A DNA stretch of 59,597 bases from contig MIYX01000012.1 in NCBI GenBank assembly GCA_001875365.1, forward strand, positions 1 through 59,597. The letters run 5' to 3'. This DNA comes from Marine Group III euryarchaeote CG-Epi4 (GTDB lineage Archaea; Thermoplasmatota; Poseidoniia; MGIII; CG-Epi1). The notes under the pieces are model-generated. The model saw only the letters and a program-made list of their open reading frames with translations. It was not told where the DNA came from and ran no database searches. Positions 36,717-44,986 of this stretch are shown here, one piece after another; position 1 is the stretch's first letter; every line of letters starts with the position of its first letter. Both the position numbers and the translations under genes were made by a program.

Positions 36717-37688
36717 ATGGTAAGCACGTACTCTGAAGCTGGCGTAGATATTGATGCAAGTGAAAAAGCGACTGAAGCTCTTATTGCCCAAATTAAAGGA
36801 GTCAATAGGAAGGGCAATGGTGAAGCCATCAAACTAGATAATGGATTTGCAGGATTAGTTAAACTTGGAGATGGGGCACTGGCAATTTGTACAGACGGCG
36901 TAGGAAGCAAATTATTGCTGGCTGAAGAAATGAACTCAATCCATACTGTCGGAATAGACTGCGTTGCTATGAATACAAATGATCTAATTTGTGTTGGTGC
37001 CGAACCGTTAAGTTTCGTTGACTATGTAGCTTTAGACAAGCCAGATGAAGAATTAATGGCTAAGATTGGAATGGGTTTAGCCGAAGGATGTAGGCAATCT
37101 AACTGTACTTTATCTGGAGGAGAAACTGCAATATTACCTGAGTTAGTTCATGGTTTTGATATTGCTGGAACTTCTGTTGGTTATGTTAAACAAGACAAGA
37201 TTATTGATGGTACAAAAATATCTGAGGGAGATGTTTTGATTGGCCTGAAATCAAGTGGACCACACTCAAACGGATATACTTTGATTCGAAAGTTATTTGA
37301 TGGAGATAAGGAACTTGGAAAGAAACTTGTAGAACCAACGAGAATTTACGTGAAAGAAGTAATGGCTTTGATTAAGCAAGTAGATGTTCATGGAATAGCT
37401 CACATTACTGGAGGAGGACTAGACAATATTAGTCGAATAAATGATAATTTTCAGTATGTAATCGATAACCCTCTACCAGTTCCTTCTGTTTTTGATTGGT
37501 TACAAGAAAAAGGAAGTGTTAAGGATAAAGAAATGTACCGAACATTCAATATGGGAATGGGTATGGTAATTATTGTTAGCAAAGATGACGCGGAAAAATC
37601 TGTATCAATTCTTGGAAAACATGCGCAAATTATTGGTTCTATAAGAAGCGGAAAAGGTGTTTCGCATAATTCAATGCAATACGAATAA
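36717..37688 (+). CDS. purM: Phosphoribosylformylglycinamidine cyclo-ligase
   Basis: 323 residues; forms aminoimidazole ribonucleotide from FGAM and ATP in purine synthesis. Recognisable motifs: YSEAGVDIDASEKATE, GVGSKLLLAEEMN, VGIDCVAMNTNDLICVGAEP, LSGGETAILPEL, GLKSSGPHSNGYTLIRK and AHITGGGLDNISRI. It starts five bases after the ATPase stop, so it probably reads from the pilus operon, an incidental pairing. Confidence 0.95.
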   Translation: MVSTYSEAGVDIDASEKATEALIAQIKGVNRKGNGEAIKLDNGFAGLVKLGDGALAICTDGVGSKLLLAEEMNSIHTVGIDCVAMNTNDLICVGAEPLSFVDYVALDKPDEELMAKIGMGLAEGCRQSNCTLSGGETAILPELVHGFDIAGTSVGYVKQDKIIDGTKISEGDVLIGLKSSGPHSNGYTLIRKLFDGDKELGKKLVEPTRIYVKEVMALIKQVDVHGIAHITGGGLDNISRINDNFQYVIDNPLPVPSVFDWLQEKGSVKDKEMYRTFNMGMGMVIIVSKDDAEKSVSILGKHAQIIGSIRSGKGVSHNSMQYE

Positions 37689-37710
37689 ATAACTAAATTT
37701 ATTCAGCCCT

Positions 37711-38592
37711 ATGAAGCAAGTCGTTTTTGCCGTACTTTTGCTAGCGGTGGCCTCTCTTACGGGCTGCCTAACTGACAACACATCAGTTGATGAAAAAGAA
37801 TCTACAGATGAAGGAACAAGTAATATTGAACCTGTAGGAGAAAATAATTTAACTAATCTTGAAAAAAGAATAAGTGAACTTGAAAAAGAAGTAGACAATT
37901 TAGAAAAAAATTTAGTTGAGCTGAGAAAAGATTTAGACAATAAACTAAGTAGTGATGGCACTGTAAACTCCATTCCATTAGCACGTATTGATTTTCCTGA
38001 AACTGACACTAGTATTACATGTGCTGACGATTCTTTTGAATTAATTGGTACAGGGTATGATTCTGATGGCATCGTTTGGGCCTATGAATGGGCTTCTGAT
38101 ATAGATGGAGTGATATCTGATAAAAATAACGTTTCAAATCCCACACTAACTGCAGGAAATCATGTTATAACCTTCAGAACAATGGACGATAATGGCGCAT
38201 GGTCTGAACCTGAAAGTTTTAATCTTGAAATGATGAATTATTTATGTCCTACTGGATCTATGATTGCATATGAAGATGGAAGTGGTGAATGGACTGTTCA
38301 AATAGTAAAAATCAACCCACTGATTTCTATTAATAATGTTAGTTGGGTGTTAACTGATGCTAATAACCTCTTTGTAATCGGGGGATCTGTTTTAGAATTA
38401 AATTCTTCTAGCCAAGGAATATCCTTTGATGATATGGACAACTCAGAGAGAATTAGCCCCGGCGATAAGTTTATTCTAAAACCTGGAGAAGGTAATCTTT
38501 CTGATTTTTCTTCTTTACAGGATTATGGATTTAGCATTAAATACAAACCTACCGAGGAATTCATTGGATACACTATAACACTCACATCTTAA
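37711..38592 (+). CDS. Lipoprotein with coiled coil and PKD-like domain
   Basis: 293 residues. The signal peptide ends in lipobox LTGC (Cys19), so lipid anchoring at the outer face of the membrane is likely. A coiled coil (~48-80, LEKRISELEKEVDNLEKNL) is followed by a PKD-like domain (~90-172, GYDSDGIVWAYEWASDIDG, GNHVITFRTMDDNGAW). The C-terminal domain (~180-293) includes MDNSERISPGDKFILKPG, similar to the C-terminal region of archaeal pilins (DUF1628-like). A cell-surface or pilus-associated role is inference from its place after pilus locus 1. Confidence 0.8.
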   Translation: MKQVVFAVLLLAVASLTGCLTDNTSVDEKESTDEGTSNIEPVGENNLTNLEKRISELEKEVDNLEKNLVELRKDLDNKLSSDGTVNSIPLARIDFPETDTSITCADDSFELIGTGYDSDGIVWAYEWASDIDGVISDKNNVSNPTLTAGNHVITFRTMDDNGAWSEPESFNLEMMNYLCPTGSMIAYEDGSGEWTVQIVKINPLISINNVSWVLTDANNLFVIGGSVLELNSSSQGISFDDMDNSERISPGDKFILKPGEGNLSDFSSLQDYGFSIKYKPTEEFIGYTITLTS

Positions 38593-38632
38593 TAAATCCT
38601 CTTAATTTAATATTCATCCGCCCTTAAACAGA

Positions 38633-40885
38633 TTAATTCTTAGATCTTAGATAATTCAAGGCTGAACCTGCTTTGAACCACCCTACCTGTAATTCATCCA
38701 TACTGTGACTACAGATGAAAGTGTCCATTGTTCCATCACTGTGTTTTGCTTCCACAGTGACCTTGGAATTTGGCCCTAGCTCATCAGTTCCTTTGATAGT
38801 TAATCTATCATCGACTCTCAATAAATCCCAAGAAGACTCATCTGCAAAAATCAAAGGTAAAACTCCTTGCTTCTTCAGATTTGTCTCTGCAATACGAGCC
38901 ATACCTCTTGCAATAACAACCTTACATCCTAAGAATCTTGGAGACATAGCTGCGTGTTCTCTGCTACTTCCCTCACCGTAATTAACATCTGCAATAACTG
39001 CCCACGGCTGATTATTTTCATAGTAATTACGTGCAATCTTTGGAATCTTTCCTTTATTACCATCTAATTGATTGATTGCAGTACCTTGTTCTTCAGTAAA
39101 TGAATTATGTGCACCAATGTAACAATTATCTGAAATATTATCTAAATGCCCTCTAAATTGTAACCAAATTCCTGCTGGAGAAATATGATCTGTGGTACAT
39201 TTACCTTTAACTTTGACTAAAATTGGCAAATCTTCCAAATCCTTCTTGGTAGTTGCTACAAAAGGTTCCAATAATTGTAATCTACGACTTTCAGAAGATA
39301 CGTCTAAATCAACTGAAGCAGACTCTTTTGGAGGTGGAATAAATCCTTCTAAATTAAATAAAAAACCATTTTCGGGCAATTGATCTCCCTCTGGAGGATC
39401 AAGTAAAAATTCACTACCGTCTTCTGAAGTTAATTTGTCTGTAATAGGATTAAAATCTAAACTACCTGCAATTGCCATGGCTGTAACTATTTCTGGACTT
39501 GTAAGGAAAGATAGTGTTTGATGATTGCCGTCATTTCTGCCGCTAAAATTACGATTGTAGGAAGAAACAATAGAATTCACATCTCCACTATCAATATCGT
39601 CTCTTTTCCATTGACCAATACATGGCCCGCATGCATTTGCTAATACCGTTCCTCCGATATCATCAAATATTTGCATTTGACCATCTCTTCTGATAGTATT
39701 ATCGATGGTGTCTGAACCTGGTGTAACCATAAACTGAACTTTTGATTTCAAACCTGCATTTCTAGCCTGTTGTGCAATTGAAGATGCCCTCTCCATATCT
39801 TCGTAGGAAGAATTAGTACAAGAGCCAATCAAAGCTGCTTGAATATCAGTTGGCCAACCGTTCTCTCTAGCTTCATCCCCTAATTCAGATACAGGTCTTG
39901 CTAAATCTGGAGTATGCGGCCCAACTATTGCCGGAACTAATTCGGATAAATTAATTTCAATAATTCTATCATAGTACTGGGCAGGATTAGTCTCAACTTC
40001 TACATCTGGAACTAGATATTCAGAAAAATCTTTAGCCATATCTGCAACATCTGATCTATTTGTTGCTCTAAGATAATCATCCATAGAACTATCATAAGGG
40101 AAAAGTGAAGTTGTAGCTCCAACTTCAGCACCCATATTACAAATTGTACCTTTACCAGTTGAAGATATTGTAGAGGCGCCTGGGCCAAAATATTCTACAA
40201 TGTGGCCTGTACCTCCTTTGACTGTTAATTCTTCACAAACTTTCAAGATAACATCTTTAGCGGAAGCCCAACCTGATAGTTCACCAATTAAATGAACTCC
40301 AATAATTCCGGGCCATTTAATTGTAAAGGGTAAACCTGCCATGACTTCCATAGCATCTGCTCCTCCTACACCTATTGCAACCATCCCTAGGCCTCCCGCA
40401 TTTGGTGTATGAGAATCTGTACCAATCATCATCCCGCCGGGGAATGCATAATTCTCAAGAACAACTTGGTGGATAATACCAGCACCTGGCTTCCAAAATC
40501 CAAGACCATATTTTGCTGAAGCTGATTTCAAGAAAGAAAAGACTTCTGAACTTATTTCATTGGCATATTCCAAATCTTTATCTTTTCCTACTCTCGCTTG
40601 AATCAAATGATCGCAATGGACTGTTGAAGGGACTGCAACTTCCGAACGCCCTGTTAGAGCGAATTGAAGTAACGCCATTTGGGCTGTAGCATCTTGCATT
40701 GCCACCCTATCTGGTTGTAATTCAACATAAGATTTTGTTCTTGTAGGTTCTTTTTCAATTTTGACTAAATGACTAAAAAGAATCTTTTCTGTTAACGTCA
40801 TCGGACGCTTCAAGATGTGTCTAGCCTGCTCTATTTTCTCAGGCATTTGAGAATAATAATTACGAATCACACCAAAATTAGACAT
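38633..40885 (-). CDS. acn: Aconitate hydratase
   Basis: 750 residues, matching the mitochondrial-type aconitase in length and motifs. Cluster cysteines lie in LIGSCTNSSYEDM and NACGPCIGQW. The swivel domain has NYGEGSSREHAAMSPRFLG and GDQLPENGFLF-type segments; DHLIQARVGKDKDLEYANE near the N-terminus fits this subgroup. It isomerises citrate and isocitrate in the TCA cycle. Its promoter (TCATATAATC) overlaps the end of the small membrane gene upstream. It converges with the lipoprotein gene across 40 bases. Confidence 0.96.
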   Translation of the reverse strand: MSNFGVIRNYYSQMPEKIEQARHILKRPMTLTEKILFSHLVKIEKEPTRTKSYVELQPDRVAMQDATAQMALLQFALTGRSEVAVPSTVHCDHLIQARVGKDKDLEYANEISSEVFSFLKSASAKYGLGFWKPGAGIIHQVVLENYAFPGGMMIGTDSHTPNAGGLGMVAIGVGGADAMEVMAGLPFTIKWPGIIGVHLIGELSGWASAKDVILKVCEELTVKGGTGHIVEYFGPGASTISSTGKGTICNMGAEVGATTSLFPYDSSMDDYLRATNRSDVADMAKDFSEYLVPDVEVETNPAQYYDRIIEINLSELVPAIVGPHTPDLARPVSELGDEARENGWPTDIQAALIGSCTNSSYEDMERASSIAQQARNAGLKSKVQFMVTPGSDTIDNTIRRDGQMQIFDDIGGTVLANACGPCIGQWKRDDIDSGDVNSIVSSYNRNFSGRNDGNHQTLSFLTSPEIVTAMAIAGSLDFNPITDKLTSEDGSEFLLDPPEGDQLPENGFLFNLEGFIPPPKESASVDLDVSSESRRLQLLEPFVATTKKDLEDLPILVKVKGKCTTDHISPAGIWLQFRGHLDNISDNCYIGAHNSFTEEQGTAINQLDGNKGKIPKIARNYYENNQPWAVIADVNYGEGSSREHAAMSPRFLGCKVVIARGMARIAETNLKKQGVLPLIFADESSWDLLRVDDRLTIKGTDELGPNSKVTVEAKHSDGTMDTFICSHSMDELQVGWFKAGSALNYLRSKN

Positions 40886-40903
40886 ATTTTTAATTAAAGA
40901 ATT

Positions 40904-40913
40904 GATTATATGA
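40904..40913 (-). promoter_or_regulatory. TATA box of aconitase gene
   Basis: TCATATAATC on the minus strand, about 23 bases before ATG 40885, overlapping the stop of the 40906-41109 gene. Confidence 0.45.
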
Positions 40914-41109
40914 TACTATCGTCATCTTCAATTTTAACTGCCATGGCCCAAAAAATTAAGGCTAGGAACCAAAGTAGAAACGAGCAGGATAACCTAAGTG
41001 AACGGCCTGACGTAGGAATAATGAATTCATTCTCTCCGAAAAAAATGACACAGCCTGCGAATAATGTTAAACCAGATAAGATGTATGATGCAAAACCAGT
41101 AAGATCCAT
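40906..41109 (-). CDS. Small two-helix membrane protein
   Basis: 67 residues from ATG 41109, which overlaps the stop of the upstream flavoprotein gene (TGATG), so coupled translation is likely; the open frame extends five codons further. Two hydrophobic segments (ASYILSGLTLFAGCVIFF and SCSFLLWFLALIFWAMAV) with a short loop and an acidic tail (KIEDDDSII). No family recognised. The opposite-strand frame here is a shadow. Confidence 0.7.
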   Translation of the reverse strand: MDLTGFASYILSGLTLFAGCVIFFGENEFIIPTSGRSLRLSCSFLLWFLALIFWAMAVKIEDDDSII

Positions 41110-42224
41110 CACCAGGAATCCCACATTGTTTTCTTAGCCATCTCCATTGAGTAAAAAGTGTTGTAGATTAGTGATTTTTTCCAACCGCTAGGATTAATCT
41201 CTTCCCAATCAACTTCGTCTCCTTCCTTAACTTTCCTCATACCATATTCGAATGCTCGGTTGCCGAGAAGTGCGAATATTCCTCTACGGGCAATATCTGC
41301 TTTCTTCCTTTGATGAAACTGTTTTTTCCATAATTTATCATAATCTAAGGATTCAGATATTGCCCTCTGAGCAAGAGCTCCGGATTCAATTGCATAATTC
41401 ATTCCAAATCCTCTCCAAGGATCTTGAAAACCTGCAGCTTCACCTGTGTGATAAACTCCGTCCTTAATTGCAGTCTTAGGGAAATCGACACCACCTTGAC
41501 CTCCTACAGTACCTGTGGGCTTTGCACCATCAACAATATTCTTCAGAATATCTCGCTCTTCAACTGCCTTGTACAATAATTTCCTGACTTGTTTTGCGTA
41601 TGGCTTTGAGCAACAATTCATAATCTTAATAGTATCATCATCCATCGGAATTACATACAGATACCATCCCCTTGGAGAATATTTTTCATCATGCATGTAC
41701 AAAAATTGATCTCGAGGAAAATCTGAATTTTCATAGTATGCCCCAAAGGCGACCATATCTGTACGCTTTGGACCTGTGGAAAGAATATCTCCTGCTTTTG
41801 GCTTGGGTCTTGATTTAAACTTAAATTCAACACCTAAATCTTTAGCCTCATTAGCGAGCCCTCTCTCGAGTGAATTTTCGCCACCTCGCAGAATCAAAGG
41901 TAATGGCTCTTTTAAGGAAATCGTAAAATCTCTCTTTTCTGTAGAGCAGATAAATTTTTTTGCATCCTTGAAGGTAAACTTGGGATTTAATCCCCATCTA
42001 TTCAGATACTGTTTAGCTCCTGCTTCAGAGGAAGGTGTATCTGGACTTTCCTTTAGTAAAACTTGATAATTAGGGTGAAATTGCATGCCAACATCTTCTC
42101 TTGATTCATGAATCACTACTTTCTCATCATTCTTAGCAAAATTAATTGCCGCAGAAAGTCCAGAAAGGCCTGCGCCAATTATTCTATGTTTTTTAGAATT
42201 ATTAACATTAGAAGCTACTGCCAT
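41109..42224 (-). CDS. Geranylgeranyl-reductase-family flavoprotein
   Basis: 371 residues from ATG 42224; a TATA-like box at 42246-42255 sits 26 bases upstream, so the longer frame to 42290 (TTG) is rejected. FAD-binding Rossmann start HRIIGAGLSGLSAAINFAKN, PRGWYLYVIPMDDDTIKIMN in place of the family's substrate-site motif, and HTGEAAGFQDPWRGFGMNYA for the FAD ribityl contact. Likely a saturase of isoprenoid chains or a related FAD oxidoreductase. It is divergent from a second family member at 42305 and lacks the CGDAV cysteine motif seen there, so a different substrate is possible. Confidence 0.82.
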   Translation of the reverse strand: MAVASNVNNSKKHRIIGAGLSGLSAAINFAKNDEKVVIHESREDVGMQFHPNYQVLLKESPDTPSSEAGAKQYLNRWGLNPKFTFKDAKKFICSTEKRDFTISLKEPLPLILRGGENSLERGLANEAKDLGVEFKFKSRPKPKAGDILSTGPKRTDMVAFGAYYENSDFPRDQFLYMHDEKYSPRGWYLYVIPMDDDTIKIMNCCSKPYAKQVRKLLYKAVEERDILKNIVDGAKPTGTVGGQGGVDFPKTAIKDGVYHTGEAAGFQDPWRGFGMNYAIESGALAQRAISESLDYDKLWKKQFHQRKKADIARRGIFALLGNRAFEYGMRKVKEGDEVDWEEINPSGWKKSLIYNTFYSMEMAKKTMWDSW

Positions 42225-42245
42225 CAATACGAGATTAGCAGAGGT

Positions 42246-42255
42246 CTTAAAATTT
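42246..42255 (-). promoter_or_regulatory. TATA-like box of the 42224 flavoprotein gene
   Basis: AAATTTTAAG on the minus strand, centred 26 bases before ATG 42224. It shares an 80-base divergent intergenic region with the 42305 promoter. Confidence 0.5.
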
Positions 42256-42274
42256 GTATTGCTATGCTGAAAAC

Positions 42275-42284
42275 GTTTATTAAT
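42275..42284 (+). promoter_or_regulatory. TATA box of the 42305 geranylgeranyl reductase gene
   Basis: GTTTATTAAT centred 26 bases before GTG 42305, predicting a leaderless GTG-initiated transcript. Confidence 0.5.
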
Positions 42285-42304
42285 CGGCAATAAGTTCTAA
42301 AATT

Positions 42305-43630
42305 GTGTCGGATAAAACAAATGTTTTTTGGGAAAAAAATATAGAAACGAAAAATATCCCTAATAATGAAGTAAATTTCGATGCTATTATTGTAGGGGGT
42401 GGGCCTGCAGGGTCTGCAGCTGCTTGTTATGCAGCTAACGAAGGGTTCAAGGTCTTACTATTAGAGAAAGAAGAATTCCCCAGAGACAAAGTTTGTGGAG
42501 ATGCAGTTGGAGGAAAAGCTCTAAAGCATTTAGAAGAATTGAATATATTAAAAATCCTTGAAAAAAGTCCGCATTTCATATTTGATAGTGTAATATTTAG
42601 TAATACAAAAGAAGAAAAAGTAAAAGTTGAAATTAAAGATTCTGAAGCTACGGGATACGTTTATCCAAGAATAAACTTTGATTGGATTCTGTTCAATGAA
42701 GCAAAAAATCGAGTGGAAGATAATGGGGGCTTTGTAATTCAAAATTTCAGAGTTAATAATTTAATGGTTGACGGTGAGGATAATAATAGAATAATTGGAG
42801 TAAAAGGTAAAAATGGAGTTGGTGAGAAAGAATTCTATGCTCCATTAACCATTGGCGCCGGAGGAGTAAACTGTCTTGTTGCCAAAACAATCGTATCTGA
42901 AATAAATGGTGAGGAATTTATCAAAAAAGAGCATTGGAGTACTTCATTTAGAGAATATTGGAAAGGAGTGAAGGGCATAGATAATGAGAAAGGAGCTATA
43001 GAATTCCACTATGTAGATGGAGTTATTCCAGGGTATTTTTGGATTTTTCCAGTTGGCGAGAATACGTGCAATGTAGGCTTAGGAATTACACTTAAAGATT
43101 TTAAGAATAAAGAAATGAAATTGAAGGAACTTCAAAAATATATAATAGAAGAAAAGTTTGCATCTCGATTTGAGAACGCTGAATTGGTAAAAGATAGTGG
43201 AAAAGTGTGGCAATTGCCGTTGGGTTCACCAAGAAAAAATGAGATGAAACTAAGAAGAATGTTCGGTAAGGGTTGCCTTCTGGTAGGAGATTCTGGAAGT
43301 CTAGTAGATCCTTTTACTGGAGAAGGGATAGGTAATGCCCTTCTATCTGCAAAGATTGCTGTGAAACATTTCAAAGAAAATAGAAATGACTTTAATTTGA
43401 AATGTGGGGAAGATTACCAGAAAGAAATTTGGGAAATACTAGGCAAAGAATTGACAAATTCTTTCAAAATCCAAAACTATACTAGAAAAAAATGGTTGAT
43501 AAATTGGTTTATTGGTAAGGCACAAAAGAAACCTGAACTTCAAAAAATATTATCTGAAAGCTTAACATCAAAAGAAGCTCAACGCCAGTTAACTAGTCCA
43601 TGGGTACTTTTCAAAAACTTAATTTTCTAA
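42305..43630 (+). CDS. Geranylgeranyl reductase (archaeal lipid saturase)
   Basis: 441 residues from GTG 42305. FAD motif DAIIVGGGPAGSAAACYAAN, the cysteine motif FPRDKVCGDAVGG, substrate-site motif PGYFWIFPVGENTCNVGLG and LLVGDSGSLVDPFTGEGIGN are all present, the classical digeranylgeranylglycerophospholipid reductase pattern. It saturates the isoprenoid tails of archaeal lipids. Its last 12 bases overlap the end of folD on the other strand. Confidence 0.93.
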   Translation: MSDKTNVFWEKNIETKNIPNNEVNFDAIIVGGGPAGSAAACYAANEGFKVLLLEKEEFPRDKVCGDAVGGKALKHLEELNILKILEKSPHFIFDSVIFSNTKEEKVKVEIKDSEATGYVYPRINFDWILFNEAKNRVEDNGGFVIQNFRVNNLMVDGEDNNRIIGVKGKNGVGEKEFYAPLTIGAGGVNCLVAKTIVSEINGEEFIKKEHWSTSFREYWKGVKGIDNEKGAIEFHYVDGVIPGYFWIFPVGENTCNVGLGITLKDFKNKEMKLKELQKYIIEEKFASRFENAELVKDSGKVWQLPLGSPRKNEMKLRRMFGKGCLLVGDSGSLVDPFTGEGIGNALLSAKIAVKHFKENRNDFNLKCGEDYQKEIWEILGKELTNSFKIQNYTRKKWLINWFIGKAQKKPELQKILSESLTSKEAQRQLTSPWVLFKNLIF

Positions 43631-44440
43631 AGCCGATTTCACTGTATTCAACATTAGCATTACAACCGTCATTGGCCCTACCCCTCCTGGAACTGGTGTG
43701 ATTTGACTTGCAACCTCTCTAACATCATGCGATACGTCTCCAACTAACCCTTCTGAAGTTCTGTTAACACCTACGTCTATTATGACTGCACCGGGTTTTA
43801 CCATATCCTTGGTAATCATATTAGCTTTTCCCACGGCAGCTACCAAAATATCTGCTTGTTTACAATGTTCTTGCAAAGATTTAGTTCTACTGTGGCACAG
43901 TGTAACTGTTGCATCTACTCCTTTCTGAGATAATAAAAGAGATAGTGGCGTACCGACTATTGTACTACGTCCAACAACAACAACATGTTTACCCTCTGGA
44001 TCATTCCCAGAGCGATATAATAACTCAATGATCCCTGCCGGAGTACAAGGAACCATTCCTGAAATCCCCTGGACTAATTTTCCTAAGTTTTCGGAATGAA
44101 AGCCGTCAACATCATTTTCAGGTTTAATTTTTTCCAAAACAGATTCTAGAGTCTTAGGAATAGGTAATTGAATTATGAGGCCATCTTCACTTTCGTTTAA
44201 TTCATCAACGAGAGTCTCTAACTCTTTTACTGAGGTATCTACTGATAAATGGTGATGTGTAAGTTCAATACCAACTCTAGAAGCTGCATTTGCTTTCGCT
44301 TTAATGTAAGATGCTGAAGCTGGATCGTCCCCTATCTGAACTACAGACAGTCTGGGTGCTCTATCCATTGAAGCTACTTTAGTAGTTAATTCAATTTCAA
44401 TCTCTTTGGCTATTTTTTTACCATCTATAATTGATTTCAT
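43619..44440 (-). CDS. folD: Bifunctional methylene-THF dehydrogenase/cyclohydrolase
   Basis: 273 residues. Substrate-site SASYIKAKANAASRVGI, GLIIQLPIPK and the NADP fold VVVVGRSTIVGTPLSLLL, then VIIDVGVNR and PVPGGVGPMTVVMLM. It converts methylene-tetrahydrofolate to formyl-tetrahydrofolate via the methenyl form. With GcvP at 581 it indicates folate-linked one-carbon metabolism rather than a purely methanopterin-based route. It overlaps the RusA gene start-to-stop by four bases (ATGA) and converges with the 42305 gene. Confidence 0.95.
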   Translation of the reverse strand: MKSIIDGKKIAKEIEIELTTKVASMDRAPRLSVVQIGDDPASASYIKAKANAASRVGIELTHHHLSVDTSVKELETLVDELNESEDGLIIQLPIPKTLESVLEKIKPENDVDGFHSENLGKLVQGISGMVPCTPAGIIELLYRSGNDPEGKHVVVVGRSTIVGTPLSLLLSQKGVDATVTLCHSRTKSLQEHCKQADILVAAVGKANMITKDMVKPGAVIIDVGVNRTSEGLVGDVSHDVREVASQITPVPGGVGPMTVVMLMLNTVKSALEN

Positions 44441-44874
44441 TCTAATGGCTCCAATTTGTATAACTCAACTTCAATTCTAGGTCCGTCACCTTGAGCTGCA
44501 ATCCTTTTTCTAACTACTAATTCCGATATTTGCCCGTCGTCATGATACAACACTCCACTTAGCCCATCTTTTACTGACTTAGCTAAATTATCGGCATCGG
44601 GCCTTTTCGCGTGATGTTCTTCTGTTCTAGGTACTTTTACTCTCCATTTACTTTTAGGACAAGGGAAATATGCAAAAATTTCCATCCCTAGCGGGCCTTC
44701 AAAAAGGCCTTCTATTCCTGCTTCCTCTCGAGCTCTCTGAGCAATATATGCGATATCTGCTTTGTAGACTTTACTAGGTTTAGGATCCGTTGCGACTACA
44801 AATTTTCCTTTGCGATAAAAACGAGGGCGACCCTGAGCTACCGGCTTTCCTGGAAGTGTAAATTTTATTCGCAC
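44437..44874 (-). CDS. rusA: RusA-family Holliday junction resolvase
   Basis: 145 residues from GTG 44874. Family motifs: GKPVAQGRPRFYRKGKF at the N-terminus, RPDADNLAKSVKDGLSG with the metal-binding aspartates, and VLYHDDGQISELVVRKR with the third acidic residue. It should cut four-way DNA junctions. RusA proteins are mostly phage or bacterial; archaea normally rely on Hjc. Here it sits in a stable housekeeping operon with folD, with no phage genes nearby. Confidence 0.88.
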   Translation of the reverse strand: MRIKFTLPGKPVAQGRPRFYRKGKFVVATDPKPSKVYKADIAYIAQRAREEAGIEGLFEGPLGMEIFAYFPCPKSKWRVKVPRTEEHHAKRPDADNLAKSVKDGLSGVLYHDDGQISELVVRKRIAAQGDGPRIEVELYKLEPLE

Positions 44875-44986
44875 AACATCCCATTAAAGGGGGACAAAAG
44901 TATCTTTGGATGACCATATGATTTTAATTAGTCGCATTGTAAAAAGGAAATACGACAAGACTAAGTCTTTCAACAACACCGGAAAA

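Noticed and set aside
40910..41137. Plus-strand frame of 75 codons
   Set aside because: It is antisense to the coupled membrane-protein gene and the flavoprotein end; the composition is not protein-like.
42225..42290. Extension of the 41109 flavoprotein to TTG 42290
   Set aside because: It would cover its own TATA-like box; ATG 42224 lies 26 bases from that box.
44906..44986. 27-codon N-terminal extension of ABCE1
   Set aside because: Family members start at the equivalent of MRIAV; no conserved residues are recognised in the extension. It cannot be excluded entirely.
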